A stretch of DNA of 58,277 nt from Candidatus Stackebrandtia faecavium. GTDB lineage: Bacteria > Actinomycetota > Actinomycetes > Mycobacteriales > Micromonosporaceae. The stretch spans positions 1-58,277 of the forward strand of contig DXIM01000030.1 of NCBI GenBank assembly GCA_019112895.1, given 5' to 3'. Under the pieces are notes generated by a model. That model made no database searches and was not told where the DNA came from. It worked only from the letters and a program-made list of their open reading frames with translations. This document shows, in pieces, positions 20,568 through 29,300 of the stretch; within the stretch, counting starts at the first letter, position 1, and each line of letters starts with the position of its first letter. The position numbers and the translations under genes were made by a program.

Positions 20568-20602
20568 TGTCTCAACCCGCCACCCGTGCTGCGGCGGGGA
20601 CG

Positions 20603-21118
20603 TTACGTGAGTTGCGGAACCGCGGCAGAGCCGAGGCATTCGGCCAGAACGAACTCGGCCCGGATCCCGGTCTCTTCCAGCTTCAAGTACGCGCCGATGC
20701 GACGCATCGCCGCGTGCGCGGCGAGGTTGTCGAAACTGGTGTGCGCGATGACGTTGCGCGCCCCCAAATCGTCGGCGCGCGCGAGTGCTAGACGCAACGC
20801 TTGGCTGGCGAGATATTTGCCTCGAGCGTTGCGCGCTAGCCACATATCGGTTTCGAACGTGCCGTGTTCAAGGTGCCCAATGTCGTCGAGACGCACGGCC
20901 CCGAGCACTGTCGTGTCGATCGCGATGATGTAGCTGTGCAACGCGGGTTGCATGCTCCGTTTGCGGTGGTAATCATGAAAAGCTGCCGTGACTTGTGGGT
21001 CCCATTCTTGGGTCTTGCGCATCGGCATCGTTTCCGATGGTGTCGCGTGTCTCGTTGCCGTGTGTATGAGGCGACCGAGCCAGGTCTCGTCGAGCGTGCG
21101 CAGGCATACCCCAGTCAT
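20603..21118 (-). CDS. GNAT acetyltransferase, RimJ/RimL-like
   Basis: A 171-residue single-domain acetyltransferase. The C-terminal half shows the acetyl-CoA-binding arrangement (LARNARGKYLASQALRLALARADDLG) followed by the beta-5/beta-6 region NVIAHTSFDNLAAHAAMRRIGAYLKLEETGI typical of RimJ/RimL enzymes that acetylate protein N-termini. Substrate is unknown. ATG at 21118 follows GGGGAGGGG, a good ribosome binding site. It stands alone, converging on metK. Confidence 0.8.
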   Translation of the reverse strand: MTGVCLRTLDETWLGRLIHTATRHATPSETMPMRKTQEWDPQVTAAFHDYHRKRSMQPALHSYIIAIDTTVLGAVRLDDIGHLEHGTFETDMWLARNARGKYLASQALRLALARADDLGARNVIAHTSFDNLAAHAAMRRIGAYLKLEETGIRAEFVLAECLGSAAVPQLT

Positions 21119-21271
21119 CGCTGCCCCTCCCCGTTGATTTGATCGACAACCACTATATGCTACCGAAAAGTAACTAAGGGTCGTCTTGGTTGGTTTGGGC
21201 GCTATCGCACACTGTCGCACCTCGCTGATCCGGTCACGGAAGCGTGGCACGACGGGGGCATACTGGGATAC

Positions 21272-21667
21272 ATGAACACGCTCTTGAACGTGCTCTGGTT
21301 CATTTTCTCGGGCGTGTGGCTCGCGCTGGCTTACGCCTTGGCCGGAGTCGTATTTTTTGTGTTGATCGTGACGATCCCGTTCGGCATTGCCGCATTCCGG
21401 CTCGCAGGCTATGCGCTATGGCCGTTCGGCCGCACTGTCGTCAACGACTCCCGGGCCGGCGGGTGGTCCGTATTGGGCAACATCATCTGGTGCCTGCTGG
21501 CGGGCCTGTGGCTTGCGCTCATCCACGTGGTGTGTGGGATCGCGCTATGCGTCACCGTCATCGGTATCCCGCTGGGTATCGCGAACTTCAAGATGGTGCC
21601 GCTGGCCCTGACGCCGTTGGGCGTGCGTGTGGTGGACGAGCCGCGGCACTACCCGGTCTACCGTTAA
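21272..21667 (+). CDS. YccF-family inner-membrane protein
   Basis: A 131-residue membrane protein with an internal duplication: each half is a hydrophobic hairpin ending in a ..VTIPFGIAAFRLAGYALWPFG or ..VIGIPLGIANFKMVPLALTPLG motif, the hallmark of the YccF (DUF307) family. About four membrane segments. Function is not established. CATACT at 21259–21264, seven bases before the ATG, suggests a leaderless message. Its last 123 bp overlap the antisense 3' end of the HAD gene. Confidence 0.85.
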   Translation: MNTLLNVLWFIFSGVWLALAYALAGVVFFVLIVTIPFGIAAFRLAGYALWPFGRTVVNDSRAGGWSVLGNIIWCLLAGLWLALIHVVCGIALCVTVIGIPLGIANFKMVPLALTPLGVRVVDEPRHYPVYR

Positions 21668-22423
21668 CGAATCTTCCGGTTCGTCGTCGCCAACGCCCAA
21701 AAGGGCGCACACCTGCGATAGACCGACGATTTCCCCCGGGCCCGTGTGCGGCAGAAGGAACGTGCGTATCCCCAGTTCGGTGGCGGCGGCGTCGGCCATC
21801 GTGTCGCCGACCATGAGTACATCTTCCGGTTCGACCTCCAACTGCAGACACGCCTCCCGGAAGATGGCGGGTTCCGGTTTAGCCCAGCCCACCTCGTAGG
21901 ACAGAATCCAGTGATCGATCAGATCGTCGAAGCCGAGACGTTTCGCGACGGGACGCAGGTCGAAACCAATGTTGCTGACCAGCGCAATCGGAAAACCGGC
22001 GTCCTTGACAGCCTGCAATGTGGCGATCGTGTCGGCGTAAGCGACCCAACCCTCCGGTGAACACAACCGGTCATACATCGCTTCGGCAAAGCCTTCGAAC
22101 GCGCACGATGTCTGCGATGCCAAGCCGACGAAGGCCTCGCGATGGTCCTGCGGTGACAAGTCTCGGTCCGCCCACGCCTCGGCGAAAAAAGGCATGATCT
22201 TCGGTGGCTGCCCGGAGCCGACCCAGCCCAAGGCACCGAGCGCATCAGCAAGAACCGTGGCGCCGTATTCCCCAAGGGTGACGTCGCAGGCGTCGGCGGC
22301 GACTTCCACCGAGCGTGACAGCGTCTCCACCTGGGCAAGCGTGCCGTGAAAGTCGAACAACACCGCCTTGAATTTTCTAACGGGCGACGAGTGTCTTTCG
22401 TGGTGTGAGTCTTCAGGGCGCAC
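21545..22423 (-). CDS. HAD-superfamily hydrolase
   Basis: A haloacid-dehalogenase-type phosphatase. Motif I is FDFHGTL (Asp nucleophile, with His in place of the more usual second-shell residue order DxDGT), motif II SNIGFD, motif III Lys in GWAKPEPAIF and motif IV GDTMADAAAT, in the right order. I chose GTG at 22423 because TATTGT lies seven bases upstream, fitting a leaderless start; GTG at 22501 and 22363 are alternatives. The C-terminal ~50 residues, after the natural end of a HAD fold, are His/Arg-rich and are encoded antisense to yccF, so they look like read-through beyond a lost stop. Confidence 0.8.
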   Translation of the reverse strand: MRPEDSHHERHSSPVRKFKAVLFDFHGTLAQVETLSRSVEVAADACDVTLGEYGATVLADALGALGWVGSGQPPKIMPFFAEAWADRDLSPQDHREAFVGLASQTSCAFEGFAEAMYDRLCSPEGWVAYADTIATLQAVKDAGFPIALVSNIGFDLRPVAKRLGFDDLIDHWILSYEVGWAKPEPAIFREACLQLEVEPEDVLMVGDTMADAAATELGIRTFLLPHTGPGEIVGLSQVCALLGVGDDEPEDSLTVDRVVPRLVHHTHAQRRQGQRHHLEVRDTQRDTDDGDA

Positions 22424-22518
22424 GTTTGGGACAATACCGACCGCTTTGACCCCGGGCGCATCGCACCCTCCGCGCGGCGAGTAAACCCTTGTTTGCTGCA
22501 CGCATTACTCTTGGGTAT

Positions 22519-25224
22519 ATGACCTCACCCGCTGCGCGGTACTCCGCGGCGCGTTGGCGTGCCGCCCATCCGCAACTGTCGGAATTTGCCGGCGGATACC
22601 CCTTCGCCCTCGACGACTTCCAAGTCCAAGCATGCGAGGCCGTGGAAGATGGCAGCGGAGTGTTGGTGTGCGCGCCCACCGGTGCCGGAAAGACCGTCGT
22701 GGGGGAGTTCGCCGTCAGTCTCGCGTTGGCGACGGGCCGCAAATGCTTTTACACCACGCCAATCAAGGCACTGTCGAATCAGAAGTATCACGACCTTGTG
22801 GATGTCCACGGCGAGGGGAACATCGGCCTGCTGACGGGCGATACCGTCATCAACGGCGAGGCGCCGATCGTCGTCATGACAACCGAAGTGCTGCGGAACA
22901 TGCTGTATGCCGGATCGTCGACGCTGCGCGGTCTGGGCTATGTGGTCATGGACGAGGTCCATTACCTGGCGGACCGGTTCCGTGGGGCCGTATGGGAAGA
23001 AGTCATCATCCACCTTCCGGCGTCCGTCAGCCTCATCTCGTTGTCGGCGACGGTGTCCAACGCTGAAGAGTTCGCCGACTGGCTGGTGTCGTTGCGCGGT
23101 CATACCGAGGTGGTCGTGTCCGAGCACCGTCCGGTACCGCTTATGCAGCACATGCTCGTGGGCCGCAGGATGTTCGACTTGTTCGCCGACTCCGATGCCG
23201 CCGCTGACCACGAGGCCCACCCGCAACTGTTGAACTACATCCGGCAGCAGGAGCGTCGACTCGGCTACGACAAGCGCGGCCGTCCGCGCCGGGCGCGGTT
23301 GCCGTACCGCAGCGACGTTCTCACGAAACTGGATTCGCAGGGCCTGCTGCCGGGAATCGTATTCATCTTCAGCCGTTCCGGTTGCGATTCGGCCGTACGC
23401 CAGTGCCTTTACGACGGCCTGCGCCTGACAACTCCCAATGAAAGAGACGAAATCACTGCCATTGTGGAGGACCGTACCGCCCACATTGACTCCGGTGATC
23501 TCAACGCCCTGGGATATTACGAATGGCTTGACGGGCTACAAAACGGTCTCGCGGCGCATCACGCGGGCATGCTGCCGGTGTTCAAACAGGTCGTGGAGGA
23601 ACTGTTCGTCAAGGGGCTCATCAAGGCGGTCTTCGCAACCGAAACCCTCGCTCTGGGCATCAACATGCCAGCACGCAGCGTCGTGTTGGAGCGTCTCGTG
23701 AAATACAACGGGGAAGAACACGTCGACCTGACCCCTGGCGAGTACACGCAGTTGACGGGGCGCGCGGGGCGCCGCGGCATTGATGTGGAGGGGCACGCGG
23801 TTACGATCTGGCGTCCGGGCGCGGACCCCCGGCATGTGGCCGGCCTGGCCTCGAAACGCACCTATCCGTTGAATTCGAGCTTCTCGCCCTCGTACAACAT
23901 GTCGATCAACATGATCTCCAGCGTCGGCACCCAACGCACCCGGGAACTGTTGGCATCGAGCTTCGCCCAGTTCCAGGCCGACCGCAAAGTAGTAGGCCTG
24001 GCCGAACAGGCCAAGACCGCGAAACGCGCGGCAGACCAGTTCGAAGTCGACATCGATTGCGACCGCGGCGACTTCGAGGAATATTACGAACTGCGCATGG
24101 CCGTCACCGAGCACGAGAAGAAGGCGGCACGGCAACGCAAAGCCCGCGCACGTAACGACGCGATGGTATCGCTGGCGAAACTGAAGGTCGGCGACGTGAT
24201 TCGGATCCCGGCGGGCCGGCGCGCGGGGCTGGCCGTCATTTTGGATCCCGGTATTAATCGCGGTCACGCCACCGAGCTGCGGCCGCTGGTACTGACGGAG
24301 GCGCGCTGGTCAGGTCGGCTGTCGCAGGCGGCGTTCCCGACCGAGGTCGAATCGATCGCGCGTATCAAGGTCCCGAAACACTTCAATCACCGAAACCCTG
24401 CCGCGCGGCGCGATCTGGCCGCGTCGCTTCGGGCCGCGGCGGCTCTGTCGCCGCGCGCACACGGCAATGGCAAACCGAAGGCGCCGCGTGACACCCAACT
24501 GGAGCAGCTGCGCGGCAAGATGAAAGCGCACCCGTGCCACGACTGTCCACACGCGCAGGAGCACGCGCAGCAGGCGGCGCGCCGCTACCGGCTGATGTCG
24601 GACTATCGGCGTCTGCAGTCTCGCGTCGATAAGCGTTCGGGCTCCCTGACCCGCACATTCGATCGGGTGCGGCAGGTGCTGGAGTACTTCGGATACATCG
24701 ACGAGGGCGAAGTGACTCCGGCGGGGCAAATCCTGAGTCGCATTTGGTCCGAAGCGGACCTCCTCGTTGCTGAATGCATCCGTAATAACGTGTGGGACTC
24801 GTTGGCGCCGTCGGAGCTGGCCGCCGTGTGCAGCATTGTGCTGTACGAGTCACGGCGGGACGGTGATGGTTCCGGCTCGCTGCCGCGAGGGAAAGTCAGC
24901 GATGCCGTGGCCCACACGTTGAACCAGTATGAGCGCATCAACGGCCAAGAAAATGCGCGGGGACTGGGGCTCACCCGCGAACCCGATCTCGGTTTTGTAT
25001 GGCCCGTGTTCCGCTGGGCGCGGGGCGAGTCGCTGCAGAAAGTGCTGGCTTCCGGTGATGGCCCGGACGGCACGATGCCGGCAGGCGATTTCGTACGCTG
25101 GACCCGACAGACGATCGACCTTTTGGGACAGATCATGGATGCTGCCGACGAAGCATCGGCGCTGCATGAAAACGCCAGGAGGGCCGCCTCTTTGCTGCGC
25201 CGCGGTGTGGTCGCGGAGATCTGA
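22519..25224 (+). CDS. helY: Ski2/Mtr4-like RNA helicase HelY
   Basis: A 901-residue superfamily 2 helicase of the actinobacterial HelY type, presumed to act in RNA turnover. Domain 1 has Walker A CAPTGAGKTVVGEF near 53–62, the DEVH box VVMDEVHYLADR and SLSATVSN; domain 2 has HHAGMLPVFKQVVEELF, ATETLALGINMPA and QLTGRAGRRG. The C-terminal half includes a charged linker and a helical DSHCT-like domain. ATG at 22519 has TACTCT (22506–22511) exactly seven bases before it, so a leaderless start is likely; an upstream TTG at 22489 is open but poor. Transcribed divergently from the HAD gene. Confidence 0.92.
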   Translation: MTSPAARYSAARWRAAHPQLSEFAGGYPFALDDFQVQACEAVEDGSGVLVCAPTGAGKTVVGEFAVSLALATGRKCFYTTPIKALSNQKYHDLVDVHGEGNIGLLTGDTVINGEAPIVVMTTEVLRNMLYAGSSTLRGLGYVVMDEVHYLADRFRGAVWEEVIIHLPASVSLISLSATVSNAEEFADWLVSLRGHTEVVVSEHRPVPLMQHMLVGRRMFDLFADSDAAADHEAHPQLLNYIRQQERRLGYDKRGRPRRARLPYRSDVLTKLDSQGLLPGIVFIFSRSGCDSAVRQCLYDGLRLTTPNERDEITAIVEDRTAHIDSGDLNALGYYEWLDGLQNGLAAHHAGMLPVFKQVVEELFVKGLIKAVFATETLALGINMPARSVVLERLVKYNGEEHVDLTPGEYTQLTGRAGRRGIDVEGHAVTIWRPGADPRHVAGLASKRTYPLNSSFSPSYNMSINMISSVGTQRTRELLASSFAQFQADRKVVGLAEQAKTAKRAADQFEVDIDCDRGDFEEYYELRMAVTEHEKKAARQRKARARNDAMVSLAKLKVGDVIRIPAGRRAGLAVILDPGINRGHATELRPLVLTEARWSGRLSQAAFPTEVESIARIKVPKHFNHRNPAARRDLAASLRAAAALSPRAHGNGKPKAPRDTQLEQLRGKMKAHPCHDCPHAQEHAQQAARRYRLMSDYRRLQSRVDKRSGSLTRTFDRVRQVLEYFGYIDEGEVTPAGQILSRIWSEADLLVAECIRNNVWDSLAPSELAAVCSIVLYESRRDGDGSGSLPRGKVSDAVAHTLNQYERINGQENARGLGLTREPDLGFVWPVFRWARGESLQKVLASGDGPDGTMPAGDFVRWTRQTIDLLGQIMDAADEASALHENARRAASLLRRGVVAEI

Positions 25225-25232
25225 GCCCCTTG

Positions 25233-26129
25233 ATGAGCTCGACTGAGCTGATTCCTCGACTTCCCTCGCCCGTGTCCGAAGTGAGTAATGAGCTCCTATC
25301 TGGCGCTGATGTGCGGCTATGGCTGAAGCGTGACGACCTGATCCATTCCGAAGTGCCCGGCAATAAATGGCGCAAGCTCCGCGGAAACGTGGCGCAGGCG
25401 CTGCACGAATCCGCGGACACCCTGGTGACATTCGGTGGGGCGTATTCGAATCATCTGCGAGCCGTCGCGGCGATGGGCCGCTACTGCGGATTGTCGACGG
25501 TGGGCATAGTCCGAGGAGAACCTCACGACGAGCTCAACCCATCATTGAGTGAGGCCGTCGCCAATGGAATGCGTCTGTCGTACCTGGACCGGGAAACGTA
25601 TCGGAGAAAACACACCGACGACGTGCTGGCGCCGTTGCGGGCGCAGTACCCGCACGGGTACGTCATTCCCGAAGGCGGCAGCAACCGTCTGGCTGTCGCC
25701 GGCTGCGCTGACATCGTGACGGAACTGAACACGCAGGTCGACGCCGACGTGATTTGCACGCCGGTGGGCAGCGGCGGCACTGTGGCCGGTATTGCCTGCG
25801 GGCTGGATCCCGGGCAACGCGCCCTGGGCTATTCGGTGCTGCGTTCCCGTGGCTATCTGCACCGGGAAGTCGCCGAACTGATCACCAGCGCCGAGGCCTC
25901 CGCCGGTGAATGGGACATCAACGAGGAGTTCGCATTCGGCGGTTTCGCCAAGCGCGACGCGCGCCTCGACGACTTCATCGCATGGTTCGACCGCCGCCAC
26001 GGGCTGCGACTCGAATGGGTGTACGTGGCGAAGATGCTCTACGGGATTCACCACATGGCGCAACGTGGCGATTTCGTCCCCGGTACACGCATAGCGGCGG
26101 TCGTGACCGGGCCCGCCACACTGTGGTGA
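25233..26129 (+). CDS. PLP enzyme of the ACC deaminase / D-cysteine desulfhydrase family
   Basis: A 298-residue fold-type II pyridoxal-phosphate enzyme. The cofactor lysine is in PGNKWRKLRGN, followed by FGGAYSNHLRAVAAMG with the substrate-carboxylate loop, and PVGSGGTVAGIACGL, the phosphate-binding glycine loop. Length is a little short of typical ACC deaminase (about 330), and residues that would tell ACC deaminase from D-cysteine desulfhydrase are not clear. ATG at 25233, nine bases after the helY stop, so probably co-transcribed with it. Confidence 0.8.
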   Translation: MSSTELIPRLPSPVSEVSNELLSGADVRLWLKRDDLIHSEVPGNKWRKLRGNVAQALHESADTLVTFGGAYSNHLRAVAAMGRYCGLSTVGIVRGEPHDELNPSLSEAVANGMRLSYLDRETYRRKHTDDVLAPLRAQYPHGYVIPEGGSNRLAVAGCADIVTELNTQVDADVICTPVGSGGTVAGIACGLDPGQRALGYSVLRSRGYLHREVAELITSAEASAGEWDINEEFAFGGFAKRDARLDDFIAWFDRRHGLRLEWVYVAKMLYGIHHMAQRGDFVPGTRIAAVVTGPATLW

Positions 26130-26138
26130 ACCGGGCGA

Positions 26139-28733
26139 TCAGGTGTGCGACCGCGCTGCCAGTTTCACGATCTCCACTGTGCCGGCGTCACCATCGACCG
26201 CGACGATATCGCCGTCATGGATGCTTCGGGTCGCGTTCGCGCAGCCGACGACCGCGGGGATCGCGAGCTCGCGCGCGACGATAGCCGCATGCGACAGCGG
26301 CGAACCCACATCCGTCACGATGGCTGCCGCTTTCGGGAACAACGGGGTCCATCCGACGTTGGTCACGTTCGTGACCAGGACGTCACCAACGTTCAACCGG
26401 TGACCGTCCTCGAGGTCGTCGAGCACGCGAGCGGTGCCATGCGCCACCCCTGACGAACCGGGAGACCCGGATAGTCCGGAACGCGAGGCGATGGTGTCGG
26501 TTCCCGAAGCGTCGTATACGTCGGTGCGACGATCGGGGTCCGCGGCCCATGCTTCGGGGGCGAAAGCCCCGCGGATGAACAGCGGGTATGGACCCAGCCC
26601 CTGGTAATGCAGGTAGGTGGCGCGTCGGGAAGGTATGTCGTCGAGGACTTCGGTGTCGCCGGACAGGACCCTGTGCAGTTCGTCGACGGAGAGGAAGAAC
26701 ACGTCGTCGTCGATGCCCAGGAGTAGACCGGCACGCAGGAACCATTGCCGTATGACCCACATGCAGCGCACCGATTCCGATCGGGTAGCTTCGCGAGCGC
26801 GCAAGGCCTCGGCCACCTTGCGCAAGCGGGCGTGGAGCTCGGCGACTTTACCGGGATGTGTGTCTTGGAATTCCTGTAGTGCCTTGTCACGTACCTCGTC
26901 GCGCCGCTGAAACAGTGACTCGATGTCGGGGGCATCGAGACTGCGCGCGAGTTGCCGGTCCACCCAATGTGGGTCTTCGCCTGGTCGCGGAGCCGACAGC
27001 TCCAGCTCGTCGGGGCCGCGGTGTCCGAACCGTCGCGCGATGTCGTCGTGTGCGAAGTCGCCCGGTTCATCTTTTTTCGCGAGCTCATGAATCCGCGTCA
27101 GCTGTTCCAGGCTCGCCAGCCCTTCCTGCTGCGAATGCGCTCCGGTGATGAGCGCGTTGGCGGAAGCGTCGCTGACGTATTTGCGTAGCCACGGATGCAA
27201 CCGTGCCAGCGCCATGCTGTTGACGGATGCTCCGGCGCCGAGGATGCGTGGTGAGTCGTGCAGTAGCGGCGCGACCGCTTCTTCCCAGGTTTCCTGCAGT
27301 TGCGCGATGGTGCGCGATTCGTAAATCGCATCCATGGCGACGAAACACCGAGGCGGGAACTCCCTGAGATGGGTGCTCAGATTTTTGCGGTAGACCCTGG
27401 TTTCTCTGCGGGCGGCGAGGGCTTTGGGAATGGCTTCGATGAGCAAGCGCCACCGCGAGGTGGGTATCGATGGGATCTGGAGTCCATCGGGGATGACGCC
27501 GAAAGCCAAGGGGGCGGAATTCTCCATGATCTTGCCGATGCCCGCGGCCGACGCGGCACCGTACAGCAGGGTCAGGTTGAGGTATGGCCGACCACCGAGA
27601 TTCCCGACGAAACGCATACCGCCGATCTCGGGAATGCCGAGCGCCACCTCGAGCGTGTCCTGCAGGATCGACCACGTGGACGGCGTCATGACGCTGGGGA
27701 CTGCCTCACCCAGATTCGACGAAGTCCATAGTGCATCGTATAGCGTGCTGTCGTTCCATACCTGGCGTCGCGGCTGGTTGCGAAACATCCCCGTGATCGG
27801 GCGGGCTTGCAGGATGGAGATCGATGCCCCTGATACTGCCCATTCGATGTCGACGGGGCGACCGTATTCGGCCGCGATCCGGCGGCCGAGTTCATGCAAA
27901 TCCCGGGCGGTCTCTTCGTTGATGGCCGGTTGTCGGCGCCTCGCATCGGGGACGGGCCGCTGCTCGGTCCGGTGTGCGGCGCGCATCGTCATGACGGCTT
28001 TGTCGGCGACCGCGTGCGCGAGTACCGTGCCGTCAGCGTTGTCGATCGTGAACGAATCGGTGCTCACCTCGCCACCGACGATCGACTCGCCCAGGCCCCA
28101 TGCGGCGTGGATAACCGTGCGCGAGGTGTCTTTAGCTATCGGGTCAGCCGTGAACAGGACGCCTGAGGAGTCGGCGTCGACCAGTTTTTGTACCACTATT
28201 GCCGAGGACACATCATTGATCGCCAATTCGTGGCGGAGGCGGTATTCGATCGCCCGCGGCGTCCACAGCGAGGCCCAGCAGGCGATCACGGCGTCGCACA
28301 GGTCGGCGCTGCCGCGCACGTTCAAAAACGACTCCATCTGTCCGGCGTACGAAGCATCGACGAGGTCTTCAGCCGTCGATGACGAGCGCACCGCGACGAC
28401 GGTGTCGTCCCCGATCTGGGCGTAGGCATCGAGGATGGCGTTGAGGACCTCACTGGGGATGCGGTCGCGCGTGAACAGCTCGCGAATCTCGTCGCGGCCT
28501 TGCTCGATCCACACGTCGTCGGTCTGGTCGATTTCCCAGAAGATCTCAGCCATGGCATCTTCGGTGTCGGCGTGCGCAAGATAGGCGTCGTATGCGGCCG
28601 TGGTGATGCAAAAACCGTCCGGCACGGGAACACCGGCGCGGATAAGACCTCCCAGCTGGGCACCCTTGCCTCCGGACACGGTGATGTCCCGGCAGTGCGA
28701 TAGCGGTATGCACAATGGTGCCTGTTCGGTCAT
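26139..28733 (-). CDS. PEP-synthase / rifampicin-phosphotransferase-like enzyme
   Basis: An 864-residue protein with the three-part layout of phosphoenolpyruvate synthase and rifampicin phosphotransferase (RPH). N-terminal ATP-grasp: SGGKGAQLGGLIRAGVPVPDGFCITT, AVRSSSTAEDL, SGVLFTADP. A middle, more variable domain follows. C-terminal swivelling His domain: NVGWTPLFPKAAAIVTDVG then SPLSHAAIVARELAIPAVVG, whose His carries the phosphate. Length is that of RPH (about 865), and no separate pyruvate-binding barrel is present, so it is not a standard PpsA. Listeria-type RPH has GGLMTHGAV at the His, so the substrate may differ. ATG at 28733 with GAAGGG; 10 bp after the marR stop, one operon. Confidence 0.8.
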   Translation of the reverse strand: MTEQAPLCIPLSHCRDITVSGGKGAQLGGLIRAGVPVPDGFCITTAAYDAYLAHADTEDAMAEIFWEIDQTDDVWIEQGRDEIRELFTRDRIPSEVLNAILDAYAQIGDDTVVAVRSSSTAEDLVDASYAGQMESFLNVRGSADLCDAVIACWASLWTPRAIEYRLRHELAINDVSSAIVVQKLVDADSSGVLFTADPIAKDTSRTVIHAAWGLGESIVGGEVSTDSFTIDNADGTVLAHAVADKAVMTMRAAHRTEQRPVPDARRRQPAINEETARDLHELGRRIAAEYGRPVDIEWAVSGASISILQARPITGMFRNQPRRQVWNDSTLYDALWTSSNLGEAVPSVMTPSTWSILQDTLEVALGIPEIGGMRFVGNLGGRPYLNLTLLYGAASAAGIGKIMENSAPLAFGVIPDGLQIPSIPTSRWRLLIEAIPKALAARRETRVYRKNLSTHLREFPPRCFVAMDAIYESRTIAQLQETWEEAVAPLLHDSPRILGAGASVNSMALARLHPWLRKYVSDASANALITGAHSQQEGLASLEQLTRIHELAKKDEPGDFAHDDIARRFGHRGPDELELSAPRPGEDPHWVDRQLARSLDAPDIESLFQRRDEVRDKALQEFQDTHPGKVAELHARLRKVAEALRAREATRSESVRCMWVIRQWFLRAGLLLGIDDDVFFLSVDELHRVLSGDTEVLDDIPSRRATYLHYQGLGPYPLFIRGAFAPEAWAADPDRRTDVYDASGTDTIASRSGLSGSPGSSGVAHGTARVLDDLEDGHRLNVGDVLVTNVTNVGWTPLFPKAAAIVTDVGSPLSHAAIVARELAIPAVVGCANATRSIHDGDIVAVDGDAGTVEIVKLAARSHT

Positions 28734-28743
28734 GAGACGCCCT

Positions 28744-29196
28744 TCATTGCTGTGGTGAAGACCCGTGCCGCGCGGCGTTGAGCTTACCGAGGATCCGCGA
28801 GTAATCCTCAAGGGACTGCGTATCGAGGCTCTTGAGGATCGCCCGAAGATGGGAAATCCCAGTATCGGACAGATCGTCGATCAAAGCCCTCCCCGCCGAG
28901 GTCAGACGCACCCTGCGCACGCGGCGGTCCCGTGGGTCCTCGGCTCTGATGACCAGATCGCGCGCGACGAGGCGGTCGATGATGCCGGTGGCTGTGGCGA
29001 GGGTAACTCCCAGCTCCTCCGCGACGTCTTGGCTCGGGCGGTTGTTGTCGAATGACAGCAAGATAAGGACCTTAAGCTGCTGCATCGTCAGCGTCGTGTC
29101 CAAAATCGGCAGCTTGCGGCTGCGCGCCATAGCTTCGGCGAACTCGACCTGGGCGTTGACGATCGATTCGATCAGCGCGTCTCGATCCTGATCCAT
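28744..29196 (-). CDS. MarR-family transcriptional regulator
   Basis: A 150-residue winged-helix repressor. The HTH is in TMQQLKVLILLSFDNNRPSQDVAEELGVTLATATGIIDRLVARDLVIRAEDPRDRRVRRVRLT, with the DPRDRR wing typical of MarR proteins, flanked by dimerisation helices. It is the first gene of a two-gene operon with the phosphotransferase and is divergent from the RND pump (104 bp between starts), so it may control both. GGAGTATC lies upstream of the ATG. Confidence 0.9.
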   Translation of the reverse strand: MDQDRDALIESIVNAQVEFAEAMARSRKLPILDTTLTMQQLKVLILLSFDNNRPSQDVAEELGVTLATATGIIDRLVARDLVIRAEDPRDRRVRRVRLTSAGRALIDDLSDTGISHLRAILKSLDTQSLEDYSRILGKLNAARHGSSPQQ

Positions 29197-29232
29197 GACT
29201 GCTTCGATACTCCTGAATGTGGGCGGGGATAG

Positions 29233-29247
29233 TTAGGACAAGGCTAA
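29233..29247. promoter_or_regulatory. candidate MarR operator
   Basis: TTAG (29233–29236) and CTAA (29244–29247) form a short palindrome around seven bases in the AT-rich gap between marR and the RND gene. The arms are short, so this is only suggestive. Confidence 0.25.
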
Positions 29248-29300
29248 ATGTTAGTGTCGCCAAAAATATTTGTCGAAATCTCATCCTAAGGGGTCCAGCC

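Noticed and set aside
26139-28733. Calling the gene rph outright
   Set aside because: Length and layout fit, but the His-domain motif differs from proven rifampicin phosphotransferases and no rifamycin-associated element is evident upstream.
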